Below, piece after piece: positions 43,255-52,972 of a DNA stretch of 64,000 nt. This DNA comes from an uncultured Pseudomonas sp. (GTDB lineage: Bacteria > Pseudomonadota > Gammaproteobacteria > Pseudomonadales > Pseudomonadaceae). The translations under genes were made by a program, and so were the position numbers. The stretch spans positions 104,367 through 168,366 of the forward strand of contig NZ_CAJYDW010000013.1 of assembly GCF_913774235.1 (NCBI RefSeq), in the 5' to 3' direction. How positions within the stretch are numbered: the first letter of the stretch is position 1; the number at the start of each line of letters is the position of its first letter. Below the pieces are notes generated by a model. That model was not told where the DNA came from. It made no database searches and worked only from the letters and a program-made list of their open reading frames with translations.

Positions 43255-43380
43255 TTAGAACACGTCGTGGCGGTGTTCTTTGGCGGCTTTCTGGTCGTCC
43301 GGCAGGTACAGCGGGCCTTTCTGACCGCAACCGGCCAGCAGGCAGGCGCAGGCGATGAAGAGGAGGGAGAGGCGCTTCAT
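43255..43380 (-). CDS. lptM: LptM-like small lipoprotein (YifL/LppL)
   Basis: This 41-residue gene begins [20 protein letters not shown], with lipobox LAGC and lipidated Cys18, followed by GQKGPLYLP, the conserved core of the LptM family. LptM helps mature the LptD/LptE lipopolysaccharide translocon at the outer membrane. Its place directly before lysA-dapF matches the conserved locus. The TAA stop is part of the lysA ribosome-binding site. Confidence 0.9.
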   Translation of the reverse strand: MKRLSLLFIACACLLAGCGQKGPLYLPDDQKAAKEHRHDVF

Positions 43381-43415
43381 GACGCTAAACCTTTATTAAA
43401 GCGAATATTGCACCG

Positions 43416-43421
43416 AGTATA
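43416..43421 (-). promoter_or_regulatory. Candidate -10 element for lptM-lysA-dapF-xerC operon
   Basis: The minus strand reads TATACT about 35 bases before the lptM start, close to the sigma70 consensus. The -35 (near GTCAAA) is weak. It lies in the 169-base gap shared with the divergent cyaY gene. Confidence 0.45.
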
Positions 43422-43549
43422 ACGGGGTTGAGCGACTCTTTGACACGCCCGAATGGCTGAGGCGCACGGGCCGGCGAAAGCCGCGACTGGACGCCATCTG
43501 GGCGGCCCGCTACCGTGCGGCGATTCTTTCCCTTCTTTCGAGGATCGTC

Positions 43550-43879
43550 ATGAGCCGGCTCAGCGAAGCGCAATTCCACCACCTCGTCGACCAGACCCAG
43601 CGCCAGGTCGAGGACGCCTACGACGACAGCGGCCTGGACCTCGATCTGGAGAATGCCGGCGGCGTGCTGACGATCAAGTTCGACAATGGCAGCCAGGTCA
43701 TCCTCAGTCGCCAACCGCCGCTGGTGCAGCTCTGGGTCGCCGCGCGCTCGGGCGGCTATCACTTCGACTGGGACGGTCAGAACTGGATCTGCGACAGCTC
43801 CTCCGAGACCCTCGGCGCGCTGCTGGTACGGGTGACCCTGGAGCAGACCGGCGAGAGCGTGGCCTTGCCCGGGCTGTAA
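43550..43879 (+). CDS. cyaY: CyaY, bacterial frataxin
   Basis: The product has 109 residues. It shows the frataxin pattern of an acidic first helix (DQTQRQVEDAYDDSGLDLDLE), the strand TIKFDNGSQVILSRQPPLVQLWVA, and GGYHFDWDGQNWICDSS. CyaY binds iron and tunes IscS activity in Fe-S cluster assembly. It is divergent from lptM-lysA, as I recall for pseudomonads, and is followed by a clear Rho-independent terminator. Confidence 0.95.
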   Translation: MSRLSEAQFHHLVDQTQRQVEDAYDDSGLDLDLENAGGVLTIKFDNGSQVILSRQPPLVQLWVAARSGGYHFDWDGQNWICDSSSETLGALLVRVTLEQTGESVALPGL

Positions 43880-43936
43880 CGACCTGCGGTCGGCGCGGCT
43901 TGACCGGTGCCGACCGCCCTGTGCTAGCGTGACCTG

Positions 43937-43965
43937 ACGGCGCCTTTCGAGCGCCGTTTTCTTTT
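43937..43965 (+). terminator. Rho-independent terminator after cyaY
   Basis: ACGGCGC and GCGCCGT pair around seven bases, followed by TTTTCTTTT. It is the clearest intrinsic terminator in the window. Confidence 0.85.
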
Positions 43966-44069
43966 GCCGCCTTCGCTGCGGCGTCCCAGTGGGCTCTCGC
44001 AGCCCGTCATCCCAGGGTCCTCCGCTGCTCGCGGTCGGGGCCGCATCGTCTCATTCCCAGGAGTTCGCC

Positions 44070-44453
44070 ATGCGCCATGCATCGCCCATCACCGTATCCG
44101 CCGCCGATCTGCCGCGCCTCGAACGGCTGCTCAATGACTTGCCGGAATTCGGCCCAATAGCCGAGGCGCTGGACGAAGAGCTGGCCAGGGCCCGGGTGGT
44201 GGCGCCCGAGCAGATCGGCGCGGTGGTCACCATGAATTCCCGGGTGCGTTGCCGCGAGACCGACACCGGCAAGGAATATCAGGTGGTACTGGTATACCCG
44301 GAGGATGCGGGCGAAGCGGGTCGGGTGTCGGTGCTGGCACCCGCCGGCAGCGCCCTGCTTGGCGCTACACCCGGCGAGCGGCTCAGCTGGCCGGTGCCTG
44401 GGGGCAAGGAGCAGCAGGTGGAGTTGCTGGCGCTGGAGCCCGCCGAAGCCTAG
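44070..44453 (+). CDS. rnk: Rnk, nucleoside diphosphate kinase regulator
   Basis: The product has 127 residues. The C-terminal GreA/GreB-like domain shows GAVVTMNSRVRCRETDTGKEYQVVLVYPEDA and SVLAPAGSALLGATPGERLSWP, typical of Rnk. It binds RNA polymerase and influences nucleoside diphosphate kinase levels and, in P. aeruginosa, alginate. ATG 44070 has AGGAG six bases upstream; the longer frame is untranslated leader. Its stop overlaps the convergent neighbour by three bases. Confidence 0.92.
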   Translation: MRHASPITVSAADLPRLERLLNDLPEFGPIAEALDEELARARVVAPEQIGAVVTMNSRVRCRETDTGKEYQVVLVYPEDAGEAGRVSVLAPAGSALLGATPGERLSWPVPGGKEQQVELLALEPAEA

Positions 44454-44728
44454 TCCTCCGCGCGCTCCGGCAACTCCGGCAGGGCCCGCAGCAACTGCTC
44501 GTAGTGAGCGCTATCGAAGGGCCGATCGGCGGCCAGCATGACCTCGATCTCATAGGCCAAGGCCTGGGCCATCAGCAGCACCGCGTCTTCGCGCTCGTAG
44601 CCGACCAGGGTGAGCTTGTTGAGCACGGCTTGGACGTAATCCGGCTCGCCCGCGGCGAGCTGGTTCTCCACCGCTTCGATTAAATGGCTGGAGACGAAGG
44701 ATTCTTCGTCATCGGTGTGGTCAGTCAT
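44450..44728 (-). CDS. Small acidic conserved protein, unknown function
   Basis: The product has 92 residues, acidic and all-helical in appearance (MTDHTDDEESFVSSHLIEAV at the start), without signal peptide. It resembles a hypothetical protein I recall next to rnk in Pseudomonas genomes. ATG 44728 is preceded by an AGGTATCCAG stretch that can serve as ribosome-binding site. It is convergent with rnk and divergent from corA. No function can be read. Confidence 0.7.
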   Translation of the reverse strand: MTDHTDDEESFVSSHLIEAVENQLAAGEPDYVQAVLNKLTLVGYEREDAVLLMAQALAYEIEVMLAADRPFDSAHYEQLLRALPELPERAED

Positions 44729-44782
44729 GTCTGGATACCTCTTGTTACAGTACGACCCCTGATCCCAGCCTGGAGTCCTTCG

Positions 44783-45769
44783 ATGATCACCTGCCATCGC
44801 CTGTCCGCCAACGAGCTGGTCGCGCAGCCGCTGTCGCCGGGAGATCCGCTGCCGGAGGACCTGCTCTGGGTGGACCTGCTCGACCCCAGCGAGGAGGAAG
44901 AGCGGTATCTGGAGCAGGCGTTGGCGATGGACATCCCCACCCGCGAAGAGATCGCCGAGATCGAGGAGTCGTCGCGACTCTACCAGACCGACCGGGCGCT
45001 GCACCTCACCACCACGGTGGTCAGCGGCTTCAGCGAGCATCAACCGCGGGCCTCGGTGGTCAATTTCGTGCTGACCCCGGAATGGCTGGTGACGGTCCGC
45101 TATTCGGAACTGGCGGCGTTTCGCGCCTTTCTCGGCAAGGCCCAGCAGCAGGCGCGCCAGCATTGCAGCAGCGATGTCATCTTCGCCGCCCTGCTGGACA
45201 GCCTAGTGGATCGGGTCGCGGACATCCTCGAATCGGTGCAGGCGCATCTCAATCGCCTGGCGCGGGCGGTGTTCCGCGAGCCCGCCGATGCCCATCAGGA
45301 AAAGCAGCAACCCAAGACCGACCTGCAATCCATCGTCAAGCAACTGGGCCGCAGTAATCAGCTGCTGGCCCAACTCAGCGAAAGCCTGCTGGGCATCAAC
45401 CGCATCGTCTCCTACCTGCGGCGGGCGGGAGCGACCTGGATTTCCGGCACGGCCAAGACCTGGTTCAAGACGCTGGAGCGCGACGTGCGCTCGCTGAGCG
45501 ACTATCAAGCGAAGATGAACGGCGAGATCGGCTTTCTGCTCGACGCCACACTGGGGCTGATCAGCGTGGAGCAGAACAACATCGTCAAGGTGTTCACCAT
45601 CGCCTCGGTGCTGTTCCTGCCGCCGACGCTGGTGGGCACCATCTACGGCATGAACTTCAAGCTCATGCCGGAGCTGGACTGGCACTACGGCTATCCCCTG
45701 GCGTTGGGCGCCATGGTGGTGTCGGCGCTGATTCCTTACGCCTGGTTCAAGTTTCGCCGCTGGCTCTAG
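44783..45769 (+). CDS. corA: CorA-type Mg2+/Co2+ transporter
   Basis: The product has 328 residues. A cytosolic domain with a long helix (about 150-280) is followed by two C-terminal membrane helices. The pore signature GMN is present in TIYGMNFKLMPEL. It forms a pentameric inner-membrane channel for magnesium and other divalent cations. ATG 44783 was chosen because upstream residues overlap the divergent gene and look non-coding. Confidence 0.93.
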   Translation: MITCHRLSANELVAQPLSPGDPLPEDLLWVDLLDPSEEEERYLEQALAMDIPTREEIAEIEESSRLYQTDRALHLTTTVVSGFSEHQPRASVVNFVLTPEWLVTVRYSELAAFRAFLGKAQQQARQHCSSDVIFAALLDSLVDRVADILESVQAHLNRLARAVFREPADAHQEKQQPKTDLQSIVKQLGRSNQLLAQLSESLLGINRIVSYLRRAGATWISGTAKTWFKTLERDVRSLSDYQAKMNGEIGFLLDATLGLISVEQNNIVKVFTIASVLFLPPTLVGTIYGMNFKLMPELDWHYGYPLALGAMVVSALIPYAWFKFRRWL

Positions 45770-45868
45770 AACGACTGGCAACGCTACTGCGTGTCCGCCA
45801 GCCGTTCGCTACCTTTTGTCGGCCATCCTTGGCTGGCATCTCTCATCACTGCACAAGAGGACAAACCA

Positions 45869-46744
45869 ATGCGCGTCGGATTCATCGGCCTGGGTGGCAT
45901 GGGTCAGGGTATGGCGGCCAATCTGCTAAAGGCTGGTCATGAGGTGGTGGTGTGGAATCGCTCCCCGGAGCCGGTCCAGGCTCTGGTCGATCAGGGCGCC
46001 CTGGCGGCGGCGACCCCGGCGGAGGCCTTCGCGGTGGAGGTGGTCTTCAGCATCCTGGCCAACGATGCCGCTACCCGCGAAGTCATCCTCGACAGCGGCG
46101 CCCTGCAGCAGGCACCGGCTGGGCTGATCCACGTCAGCATGGCCACCCTGTCGGTGGCCCTGGTGGACGAACTGGTGGCGCGCCATGCCGAGGCGGGCGT
46201 GGGCTACGTGGCCGCGCCGGTGTTCGGGCGGACCGACGTGGCTGCCAGTGGCCAGCTCAACATCGTGGTGGCGGGAGATCCGCAAGCCATCGCGCAGGTC
46301 CAGCCGCTGCTCGATGTGCTGGGGCGCAAGACCTGGCCGGTGGGCGCGGAGCCGCGGCAGGCCAACGTGGTGAAGATCGCCGGCAACTTCATGATCGCCA
46401 GTGCCATCGAGACCATGGGCGAGAGCACCGCCCTGGCGCGCAGCTATGGCGTGGAGCCCGCGGCGCTGCTGGAGATCCTCACCAGCACCCTGTTCGCCGC
46501 GCCGGTGTACCAGAACTACGGGCGCTTGCTGACCGAGCGAAAGTTCTCGCCGGCGGCCTTCAAGCTCAGCCTGGGCCTCAAGGACGTCAACCTGGCCCTG
46601 GCGGCCGGTCAGGAGAAGGCGGTGCCGCTCCCCTTCGCCAGCGTCCTGAGGGACAACCTGCTGGAGGCCGTCGCCCAGGGCGAGGGCGAGCTGGACTGGA
46701 TCGCGCTGGGGCAGAGGTCGCACAAGAAGGCCGGCCTCGACTGA
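45869..46744 (+). CDS. Beta-hydroxyacid dehydrogenase (3-hydroxyisobutyrate dehydrogenase-like)
   Basis: The product has 291 residues. The N-terminal Rossmann motif is VGFIGLGGMGQGMAANLLKAGHEVVVWNR; the catalytic lysine lies in ANVVKIAGNFMIASA, and YVAAPVFGRTDVAASGQLNIV covers the substrate-binding loop. The cofactor loop (WNRSPEPVQ) favours NADP. Substrates in the family include 3-hydroxyisobutyrate, tartronate semialdehyde and glyoxylate; none can be chosen here. It is probably monocistronic, with AAGAGGA before the ATG. Confidence 0.88.
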   Translation: MRVGFIGLGGMGQGMAANLLKAGHEVVVWNRSPEPVQALVDQGALAAATPAEAFAVEVVFSILANDAATREVILDSGALQQAPAGLIHVSMATLSVALVDELVARHAEAGVGYVAAPVFGRTDVAASGQLNIVVAGDPQAIAQVQPLLDVLGRKTWPVGAEPRQANVVKIAGNFMIASAIETMGESTALARSYGVEPAALLEILTSTLFAAPVYQNYGRLLTERKFSPAAFKLSLGLKDVNLALAAGQEKAVPLPFASVLRDNLLEAVAQGEGELDWIALGQRSHKKAGLD

Positions 46745-46752
46745 GAGCCGCC

Positions 46753-47517
46753 TTACTTGCAGGCGGTGCCCAGCGCCGCCAGCGACAGCGGGTAGAACTG
46801 CAGGTTGTAGCCGGAGGTCTTGGCCTGGCTGCAGCGCTTGGTGCTGTAGGGGCTGTAGTCGATGATCATCACCGGCTTCTTCTGGGTACGGAAGTAGCTG
46901 TAGGCGTTGCACTCGGCGTAGTCGTAGCAGCTCTCGTTGAGAGCGAAGTCGAACTTGTCGTAGACGCTGGGGATCAGCTCGATGGCGTTCTTCAGGCCCA
47001 CCAGCAGCTCACGCTTGTGGGCTTCGGCGGCCAGCCAGTTGAGGAAGTCCAGCTGCTGGGCCTTGGTCAGCTTGAGGCCGTTCGGATTGGTGTAGCCATC
47101 GACGTTGTCCGGGTCCACGCCCTGGCAGCCCTTCTGCACGGCGAGGTCCAGGCGCTTGGCCAGCAGGGCTCGAACGTCGGCGCGGCGGATGTCCAGCCAG
47201 CGCTCGCCCGGCCAGGCGTCCAGCGCCTTGCCCAGGGCCGCCTTGGGATAGAGGGCGGCATCGGGTCGCCAGTCTTCCCAGGTGCCGGCGCTGAAGTAGC
47301 AGATCACCGTCTTGCCATTGCCCTTCAGGTTGGCGATTACCGCCTTGCTGGTGTCGTAGAGGTCGATGTCGTAGAGGGTGCGATTGGGTTTCTGCAGCAC
47401 GCCGTTCAGCTGGACATGCCAGGTGAGCGTCTGCGGCAGAGGGGCGGGCAGGGCGGCGTGGCTGGAAGCCGCGGCGAACATTCCGCAGAACAGGATGGAA
47501 CAGGCTGGAAGGCGCAT
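46753..47517 (-). CDS. Secreted GH114-type glycosidase (endo-alpha-1,4-polygalactosaminidase family)
   Basis: The product has 254 residues, with a signal peptide ending near SSHAALPA (about residue 21). The TIM-barrel family pattern is present: LTWHVQLNGVLQKPNRTLYDIDLYDTSK, VICYFSAGTWEDWRPD, RWLDIRRADV and GVDPDNVDGYTNPNG. GH114 enzymes cut alpha-1,4-linked galactosamine polymers. The family is related to the hydrolase domain of PelA (GH166), and Pel contains N-acetylgalactosamine/galactosamine. It is convergent with the dehydrogenase gene. Export and fold class are visible; activity on Pel is inference. Confidence 0.85.
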   Translation of the reverse strand: MRLPACSILFCGMFAAASSHAALPAPLPQTLTWHVQLNGVLQKPNRTLYDIDLYDTSKAVIANLKGNGKTVICYFSAGTWEDWRPDAALYPKAALGKALDAWPGERWLDIRRADVRALLAKRLDLAVQKGCQGVDPDNVDGYTNPNGLKLTKAQQLDFLNWLAAEAHKRELLVGLKNAIELIPSVYDKFDFALNESCYDYAECNAYSYFRTQKKPVMIIDYSPYSTKRCSQAKTSGYNLQFYPLSLAALGTACK

Positions 47518-47767
47518 GAGACTTGACTCGAACGGCTGGTCAAGTCTCGAGTATCGGCTGCCTTTCTGCAGGCCTGAGTGCCAGTCGTCGTACCTATCAA
47601 CGGCCGGTCGGTAGTCCTGCCGCGGGCTTCCTGAAGGCTCAATCAGAAATCCGCGTCTTAGACCCGTTGCCGAGGCCGCCGGCACTGCCCGGGCCTTACT
47701 GGCGACATTTCTACCCGTTGGCGCAGCCGACAGACGGCGCCAAATTCAGGGCAGGGTGGGATTGTCT

Positions 47768-47808
47768 CCCACTACGGCCGCCACCAGGGAGGCAGCGGCC
47801 ACAGTGGG
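47768..47808 (-). terminator. Hairpin after argH
   Basis: Two stacked stems, CCCACT/AGTGGG and GGCCGC/GCGGCC, are separated by an AC/AC internal loop. They start nine bases after the argH stop. No strong U run follows. The rest of the 299-base gap up to 47,517 holds nothing else recognisable. Confidence 0.55.
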
Positions 47809-47816
47809 GCAGCGCC

Positions 47817-49211
<1,395 letters not shown>

Positions 49212-49257
49212 GGATCGGCCTGCTGCTGGGCTTGTCGGTGGAGGTTGAAGGGTGCCG

Positions 49258-49263
49258 ATGATA
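49258..49263 (-). promoter_or_regulatory. Candidate extended -10 element for argH
   Basis: The minus strand reads TGCTATCAT, an extended -10 (TGn plus TATCAT), about 47 bases before the argH start. No good -35 is visible. It lies in the 129-base gap shared with algZ. Confidence 0.4.
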
Positions 49264-49340
49264 GCAGTCCTGAAGCGGTTCCGGCCGGAATCAACGGAGC
49301 CGACTTGCCGACGAGCGGTATCTGAACCACACTGCGGCTC

Positions 49341-50417
49341 ATGATACTCGAACGCCGCAAAACCCCCCGGCCAGTCAAGGTCGATGACTTCTTCGTCCCG
49401 GCGCTATGCGAACCGGAGGCCCTGCTCGTCCTGGTGGTGCTGGCCGAGTTGCTGGTGTTGGTACTGGTGCTGGCCGAGCCCTTCACCCTGCAGTTCAACT
49501 GGATCCGCCTGGCGCTGGTCTCGCTCTTCGTGCAGTGGATCGTGCTGCTCTCGGCGGCGCTGCTGTGTCGCCTGCGGCCCTGGCTCGCCCGGCATCGGCC
49601 GGTGGTGGCCGGCGGGCTCTGCTGTGCCATCGTGGTGGCCCTGACCCTGCTCTGCACCCTGGTGGCCGACTGGCTGCAACTGGCCGGCCCGCTGCAGCGG
49701 GTGGGCGAGGTGCGGCTGTACATGAGGCACGCGCTGATCGCCTTCATCATGTCGATGCTGCTGCTGCGTTACTTCTGGCTGCAGAGCCAGTGGCGCCGGC
49801 AGCAGCAGGCCGAGCTGCAGGCGCGTATCGAATCCCTGCAGGCGCGCATCCGCCCGCACTTCCTGTTCAATAGCCTGAACAGCATCGCTAGCCTGGTCGC
49901 CCTGGATGCAGACAAGGCCGAGCGCGCGGTACTTGATCTGTCGGCGCTGTTCCGCGCCAGCCTGGCCCAGCCCGGTACCAAGGTGCGGTGGTCGGAGGAG
50001 CTGGAGTTGTCACGCCGCTACCTGGACATCGAGCGCCTGCGCCTGGGTGATCGCCTGAAGCTGCAGTGGGACGTGGACGGGGTGCCGGCCGACTTGCCGA
50101 TTCCCCAGTTGACGTTGCAACCATTGCTGGAGAATGCGCTGATCTACGGCGTCGCGCCGCGCATCGAAGGCGGCCTGGTGACCATCTACGCCGACTATCG
50201 CGACGGGGTGTTCGAACTGGTCATCAGCAACCCCTATGACCCGGAAGTGGAGCAGCAGCCGAGGCCACCCAAGGGCACTCGTCAAGCTTTAAGCAATATC
50301 GAGGCGCGGTTGACGGCACTTTTCGGACCAGCTGCGAGTCTCAAAATCGAACGCCGCGACCAGCGGCATACAACGTCTCTTCGCTATCCATGCGAGCGAC
50401 TCATGCGGGAAGCCTGA
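49341..50417 (+). CDS. algZ: AlgZ (FimS), membrane sensor histidine kinase
   Basis: The product has 358 residues. Four hydrophobic helices (about 27-46, 53-72, 88-110, 130-143) precede a LytS-type His-kinase domain. The phosphoacceptor is H173 in [18 protein letters not shown], and an N-box appears as [15 protein letters not shown]. It is an unorthodox kinase that pairs with AlgR to control twitching motility, alginate and other virulence traits. algR follows after four bases. The identity is strengthened by the argH-algZ-algR-hemC order. Confidence 0.95.
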   Translation: MILERRKTPRPVKVDDFFVPALCEPEALLVLVVLAELLVLVLVLAEPFTLQFNWIRLALVSLFVQWIVLLSAALLCRLRPWLARHRPVVAGGLCCAIVVALTLLCTLVADWLQLAGPLQRVGEVRLYMRHALIAFIMSMLLLRYFWLQSQWRRQQQAELQARIESLQARIRPHFLFNSLNSIASLVALDADKAERAVLDLSALFRASLAQPGTKVRWSEELELSRRYLDIERLRLGDRLKLQWDVDGVPADLPIPQLTLQPLLENALIYGVAPRIEGGLVTIYADYRDGVFELVISNPYDPEVEQQPRPPKGTRQALSNIEARLTALFGPAASLKIERRDQRHTTSLRYPCERLMREA

Positions 50418-50421
50418 GCTT

Positions 50422-51168
50422 ATGAATGTCCTGATCGTCGATGACGAACCCTTGGCGCGCGAGCGTCTGGCCCGTCTGGTGGGGCAACTGGACGGTTACA
50501 CCGCCCTGGAGCCGACAGCCACCAACGGTGAGGAAGCCCTCGCTTTGGTTGAAAATCTCAAGCCAGACATCGTCCTGCTGGACATCCGCATGCCGGGTCT
50601 GGACGGTCTGCAGGTGGCAGCGCGCCTCTGCGAGCGTGAGTCGCCACCCGCGGTGATCTTCGTCACTGCCCACGACGAGTATGCGCTCGATGCCTTCCAG
50701 GTGAGCGCTGTGGGCTACCTGGTCAAGCCGGTGCGCCAAGAAGACCTGGCGGCAGCCCTGAGCAAGGCCCAGCGGCCCAACCGGATGCAACTGGCCGCCT
50801 TGACCAAGCCGCCCGCCAGCGGTGGGCCGGGCCCGCGTAGCCACATCAGCGCCCGGACCCGCAAGGGTATCGAGCTGATCCCGCTGGACGACGTGGTCTA
50901 CTTCATCGCCGACCACAAGTACGTGACCCTGAGACACTCCGGTGGCGAGGTGCTGCTGGACGAGCCGCTCAAGGCCCTGGAAGACGAGTTCGGCGAGCGC
51001 TTCGTGCGTATCCACCGCAATGCGCTGGTCTCCCGTGAACGCATCGAGCGGCTGCAGCGCACCCCGCTGGGTCACTTCCAGCTGTTCCTCAAGGGTATGA
51101 ATGGCGATGCGCTGACCGTCAGCCGTCGCCATGTGGCCGGCGTACGGCGGTTGATGCACAGCATCTGA
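50422..51168 (+). CDS. algR: AlgR, LytTR-type response regulator
   Basis: The product has 248 residues. The receiver domain has DDEP at 7-10 and the phosphoacceptor D54 in VLLDIRMPGLDGLQ, with the conserved Lys in VGYLVKPVR. The LytTR DNA-binding domain occupies about 135-245 (DVVYFIADHKYVTLRHSGGEVLL, FVRIHRNALVSRERI). It activates alginate and type IV pilus genes in P. aeruginosa. A 10-bp hairpin follows the stop. Confidence 0.96.
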   Translation: MNVLIVDDEPLARERLARLVGQLDGYTALEPTATNGEEALALVENLKPDIVLLDIRMPGLDGLQVAARLCERESPPAVIFVTAHDEYALDAFQVSAVGYLVKPVRQEDLAAALSKAQRPNRMQLAALTKPPASGGPGPRSHISARTRKGIELIPLDDVVYFIADHKYVTLRHSGGEVLLDEPLKALEDEFGERFVRIHRNALVSRERIERLQRTPLGHFQLFLKGMNGDALTVSRRHVAGVRRLMHSI

Positions 51169-51185
51169 CGTCGCTCCCGGCTCGA

Positions 51186-51219
51186 CGACCGGCGCTCGTC
51201 GCAGTGGGGGCGCCGGTCG
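51186..51219 (+). terminator. Hairpin between algR and hemC
   Basis: CGACCGGCGC and GCGCCGGTCG (10 bases, perfect) pair around 14 bases. No U run follows. The hemC -10 element begins only seven bases later, so the hairpin overlaps the place where the hemC -35 would lie. Confidence 0.55.
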
Positions 51220-51225
51220 ACCTGC

Positions 51226-51231
51226 TATGAT
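51226..51231 (+). promoter_or_regulatory. Candidate extended -10 element for hemC
   Basis: TGCTATGAT gives an extended -10 (TGn plus TATGAT) about 25 bases before the hemC ATG. The region 17 bases upstream (AGTGGG) is a poor -35, as often found with extended -10 promoters. Confidence 0.5.
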
Positions 51232-51255
51232 GGCCGGCAATCTGACGTGCCGGTA

Positions 51256-52200
51256 ATGCCCATGCTCCGCGAAATCCGTATAGCTACGCGCCAGAGTGCC
51301 CTGGCGCTGTGGCAAGCCGACTATGTGAAAGCCCGCCTCGAAGCGGCGCACCCTGGCCTCAGGGTCAGCCTGCTGCCCATGACCAGCCGCGGCGACAAGC
51401 TGCTCGACGCGCCGCTGGCGAAGATCGGCGGCAAGGGCCTGTTCGTCAAGGAGCTGGAGAATGCTCTGCTCGACGGCAGCGCCGACATCGCCGTGCACTC
51501 CATGAAGGACGTGCCCATGGAATTCCCCGCAGGCCTCGGGCTATACGCCATCTGCGAGCGGGAAGACCCACGCGATGCCTTCGTTTCCAATCGCTATTCC
51601 CGTCTTGCCGAATTGCCCCAGGGCAGTGTGGTGGGCACCTCCAGCCTGAGGCGCCAAGCCCAGTTGCTGGCCCTGCGGCCAGACCTGGAAATCCGCTTTC
51701 TGCGCGGCAACGTCAACACCCGCCTGGCCAAGCTCGATGCCGACGAGTACGACGCCATCATCCTCGCCGCCGCCGGCCTGATCCGCCTCGGGTTCGCCGA
51801 GCGTATCCGTGAATCCCTCACGGTCGAGGACAGCCTGCCCGCCGGCGGCCAGGGCGCGGTGGGCATCGAGTGCCGCACCGACGATGCCGAGGTGCATGCG
51901 CTGCTCGAACCCCTGCATCACCTCGACACCGAACGCCGCGTCGCTGCCGAGCGCGCCCTGAATCGCCGCCTCAACGGTGGCTGCCAGGTGCCCATTGCCT
52001 GCTATGCGGTACAGGAAGGCGAACTGCTCTGGCTGCGCGGCCTGGTCGGCCAGCCCGACGGTGGCCTGCTGCTGCGCGCCGAGGCCCGGGGTCCGCTCAA
52101 CGATCCCGCCGGCCTGGGCGTGGCCGTGGCCGAAGACCTGCTGGCCCAGGGCGCCCAGGGCATCCTCGATGCCGTCTATGGGGTCTCCGGCGCATCATGA
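51256..52200 (+). CDS. hemC: Hydroxymethylbilane synthase (porphobilinogen deaminase)
   Basis: The product has 314 residues from ATG 51256, or 312 from ATG 51262, where the conserved [16 protein letters not shown] starts almost at once. The dipyrromethane cofactor cysteine lies in [14 protein letters not shown], and the substrate-binding arginines lie in SLRRQAQL and [10 protein letters not shown]. It joins four porphobilinogens into hydroxymethylbilane. The TGA overlaps the hemD ATG. Confidence 0.97.
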   Translation: MPMLREIRIATRQSALALWQADYVKARLEAAHPGLRVSLLPMTSRGDKLLDAPLAKIGGKGLFVKELENALLDGSADIAVHSMKDVPMEFPAGLGLYAICEREDPRDAFVSNRYSRLAELPQGSVVGTSSLRRQAQLLALRPDLEIRFLRGNVNTRLAKLDADEYDAIILAAAGLIRLGFAERIRESLTVEDSLPAGGQGAVGIECRTDDAEVHALLEPLHHLDTERRVAAERALNRRLNGGCQVPIACYAVQEGELLWLRGLVGQPDGGLLLRAEARGPLNDPAGLGVAVAEDLLAQGAQGILDAVYGVSGAS

Positions 52201-52955
52201 GCGTCTGGCGACTGCTGCTGACCCGGCCGGCGGAGGAGAACGCGCCGCTCGCCATGGCCCTGGCGGCGACCGGTATCGCCAGCGCCAGCCTGCCGCTGCT
52301 GGAAATCCAGCCGCTGGCGGAAACGCCCGAGCAGCGCAGTCTCTGGCTCGACCTGGATCGCTACGCCGCCGTGCTGGTGGTGAGCAAGCCGGCCGCGCGC
52401 CTGGGACTCGCGGCCCTCGACCGCTACTGGCCGCAGCCGCCGTTGCAGGCCTGGTTCGCCGTGGGCGCGGCCACCGCTGCCGTGCTCGACGACTACGGCC
52501 TGCCAGTGCACTACCCCGAGCGCGAGGACAGCGAAGGTCTGCTGGCCCTGCCGACCCTGGCCGACGCCCTGCAACGCCCTGAGCCCGAGGTGCTGCTGCT
52601 ACGCGGCGAGGGTGGTCGCGACCTGCTGGTCGACAGCCTCACGGCCCGCGGCGCTCGCGTCGAGGTGCTCGAACTCTATCGCCGCCAGTGCCCGGAATAC
52701 GCCCCGGGGCTGATCCTAGAGACCCTGGCAGCGGAACGCCTGAATGCCATCATGGTCAGCAGTGGGCAGGGTTTCGCGCATCTGCAGGCCTGTGCGGGTG
52801 CGGATTGGCCCGCGGTGCGTCGCTATCCGCTGCTGGTACCCAGTGCCCGCGTGGCCGAGCTGGCCCGTGCCGGTGGCTGTCGTCGCGTGATCGACTGCCA
52901 GGGTGCCAACGCCGGCGCCATCGCTGCCGCACTTGCCCAACATCATCCGGATTGA
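52197..52955 (+). CDS. hemD: Uroporphyrinogen-III synthase
   Basis: The product has 252 residues. The family is weakly conserved, but [64 protein letters not shown] and YRRQCPEY match its pattern. It closes hydroxymethylbilane with ring-D inversion to uroporphyrinogen III. It is coupled to hemC by an ATGA overlap. Confidence 0.94.
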   Translation: MSVWRLLLTRPAEENAPLAMALAATGIASASLPLLEIQPLAETPEQRSLWLDLDRYAAVLVVSKPAARLGLAALDRYWPQPPLQAWFAVGAATAAVLDDYGLPVHYPEREDSEGLLALPTLADALQRPEPEVLLLRGEGGRDLLVDSLTARGARVEVLELYRRQCPEYAPGLILETLAAERLNAIMVSSGQGFAHLQACAGADWPAVRRYPLLVPSARVAELARAGGCRRVIDCQGANAGAIAAALAQHHPD

Positions 52956-52972
52956 CCCTACAAGGAATCCCC

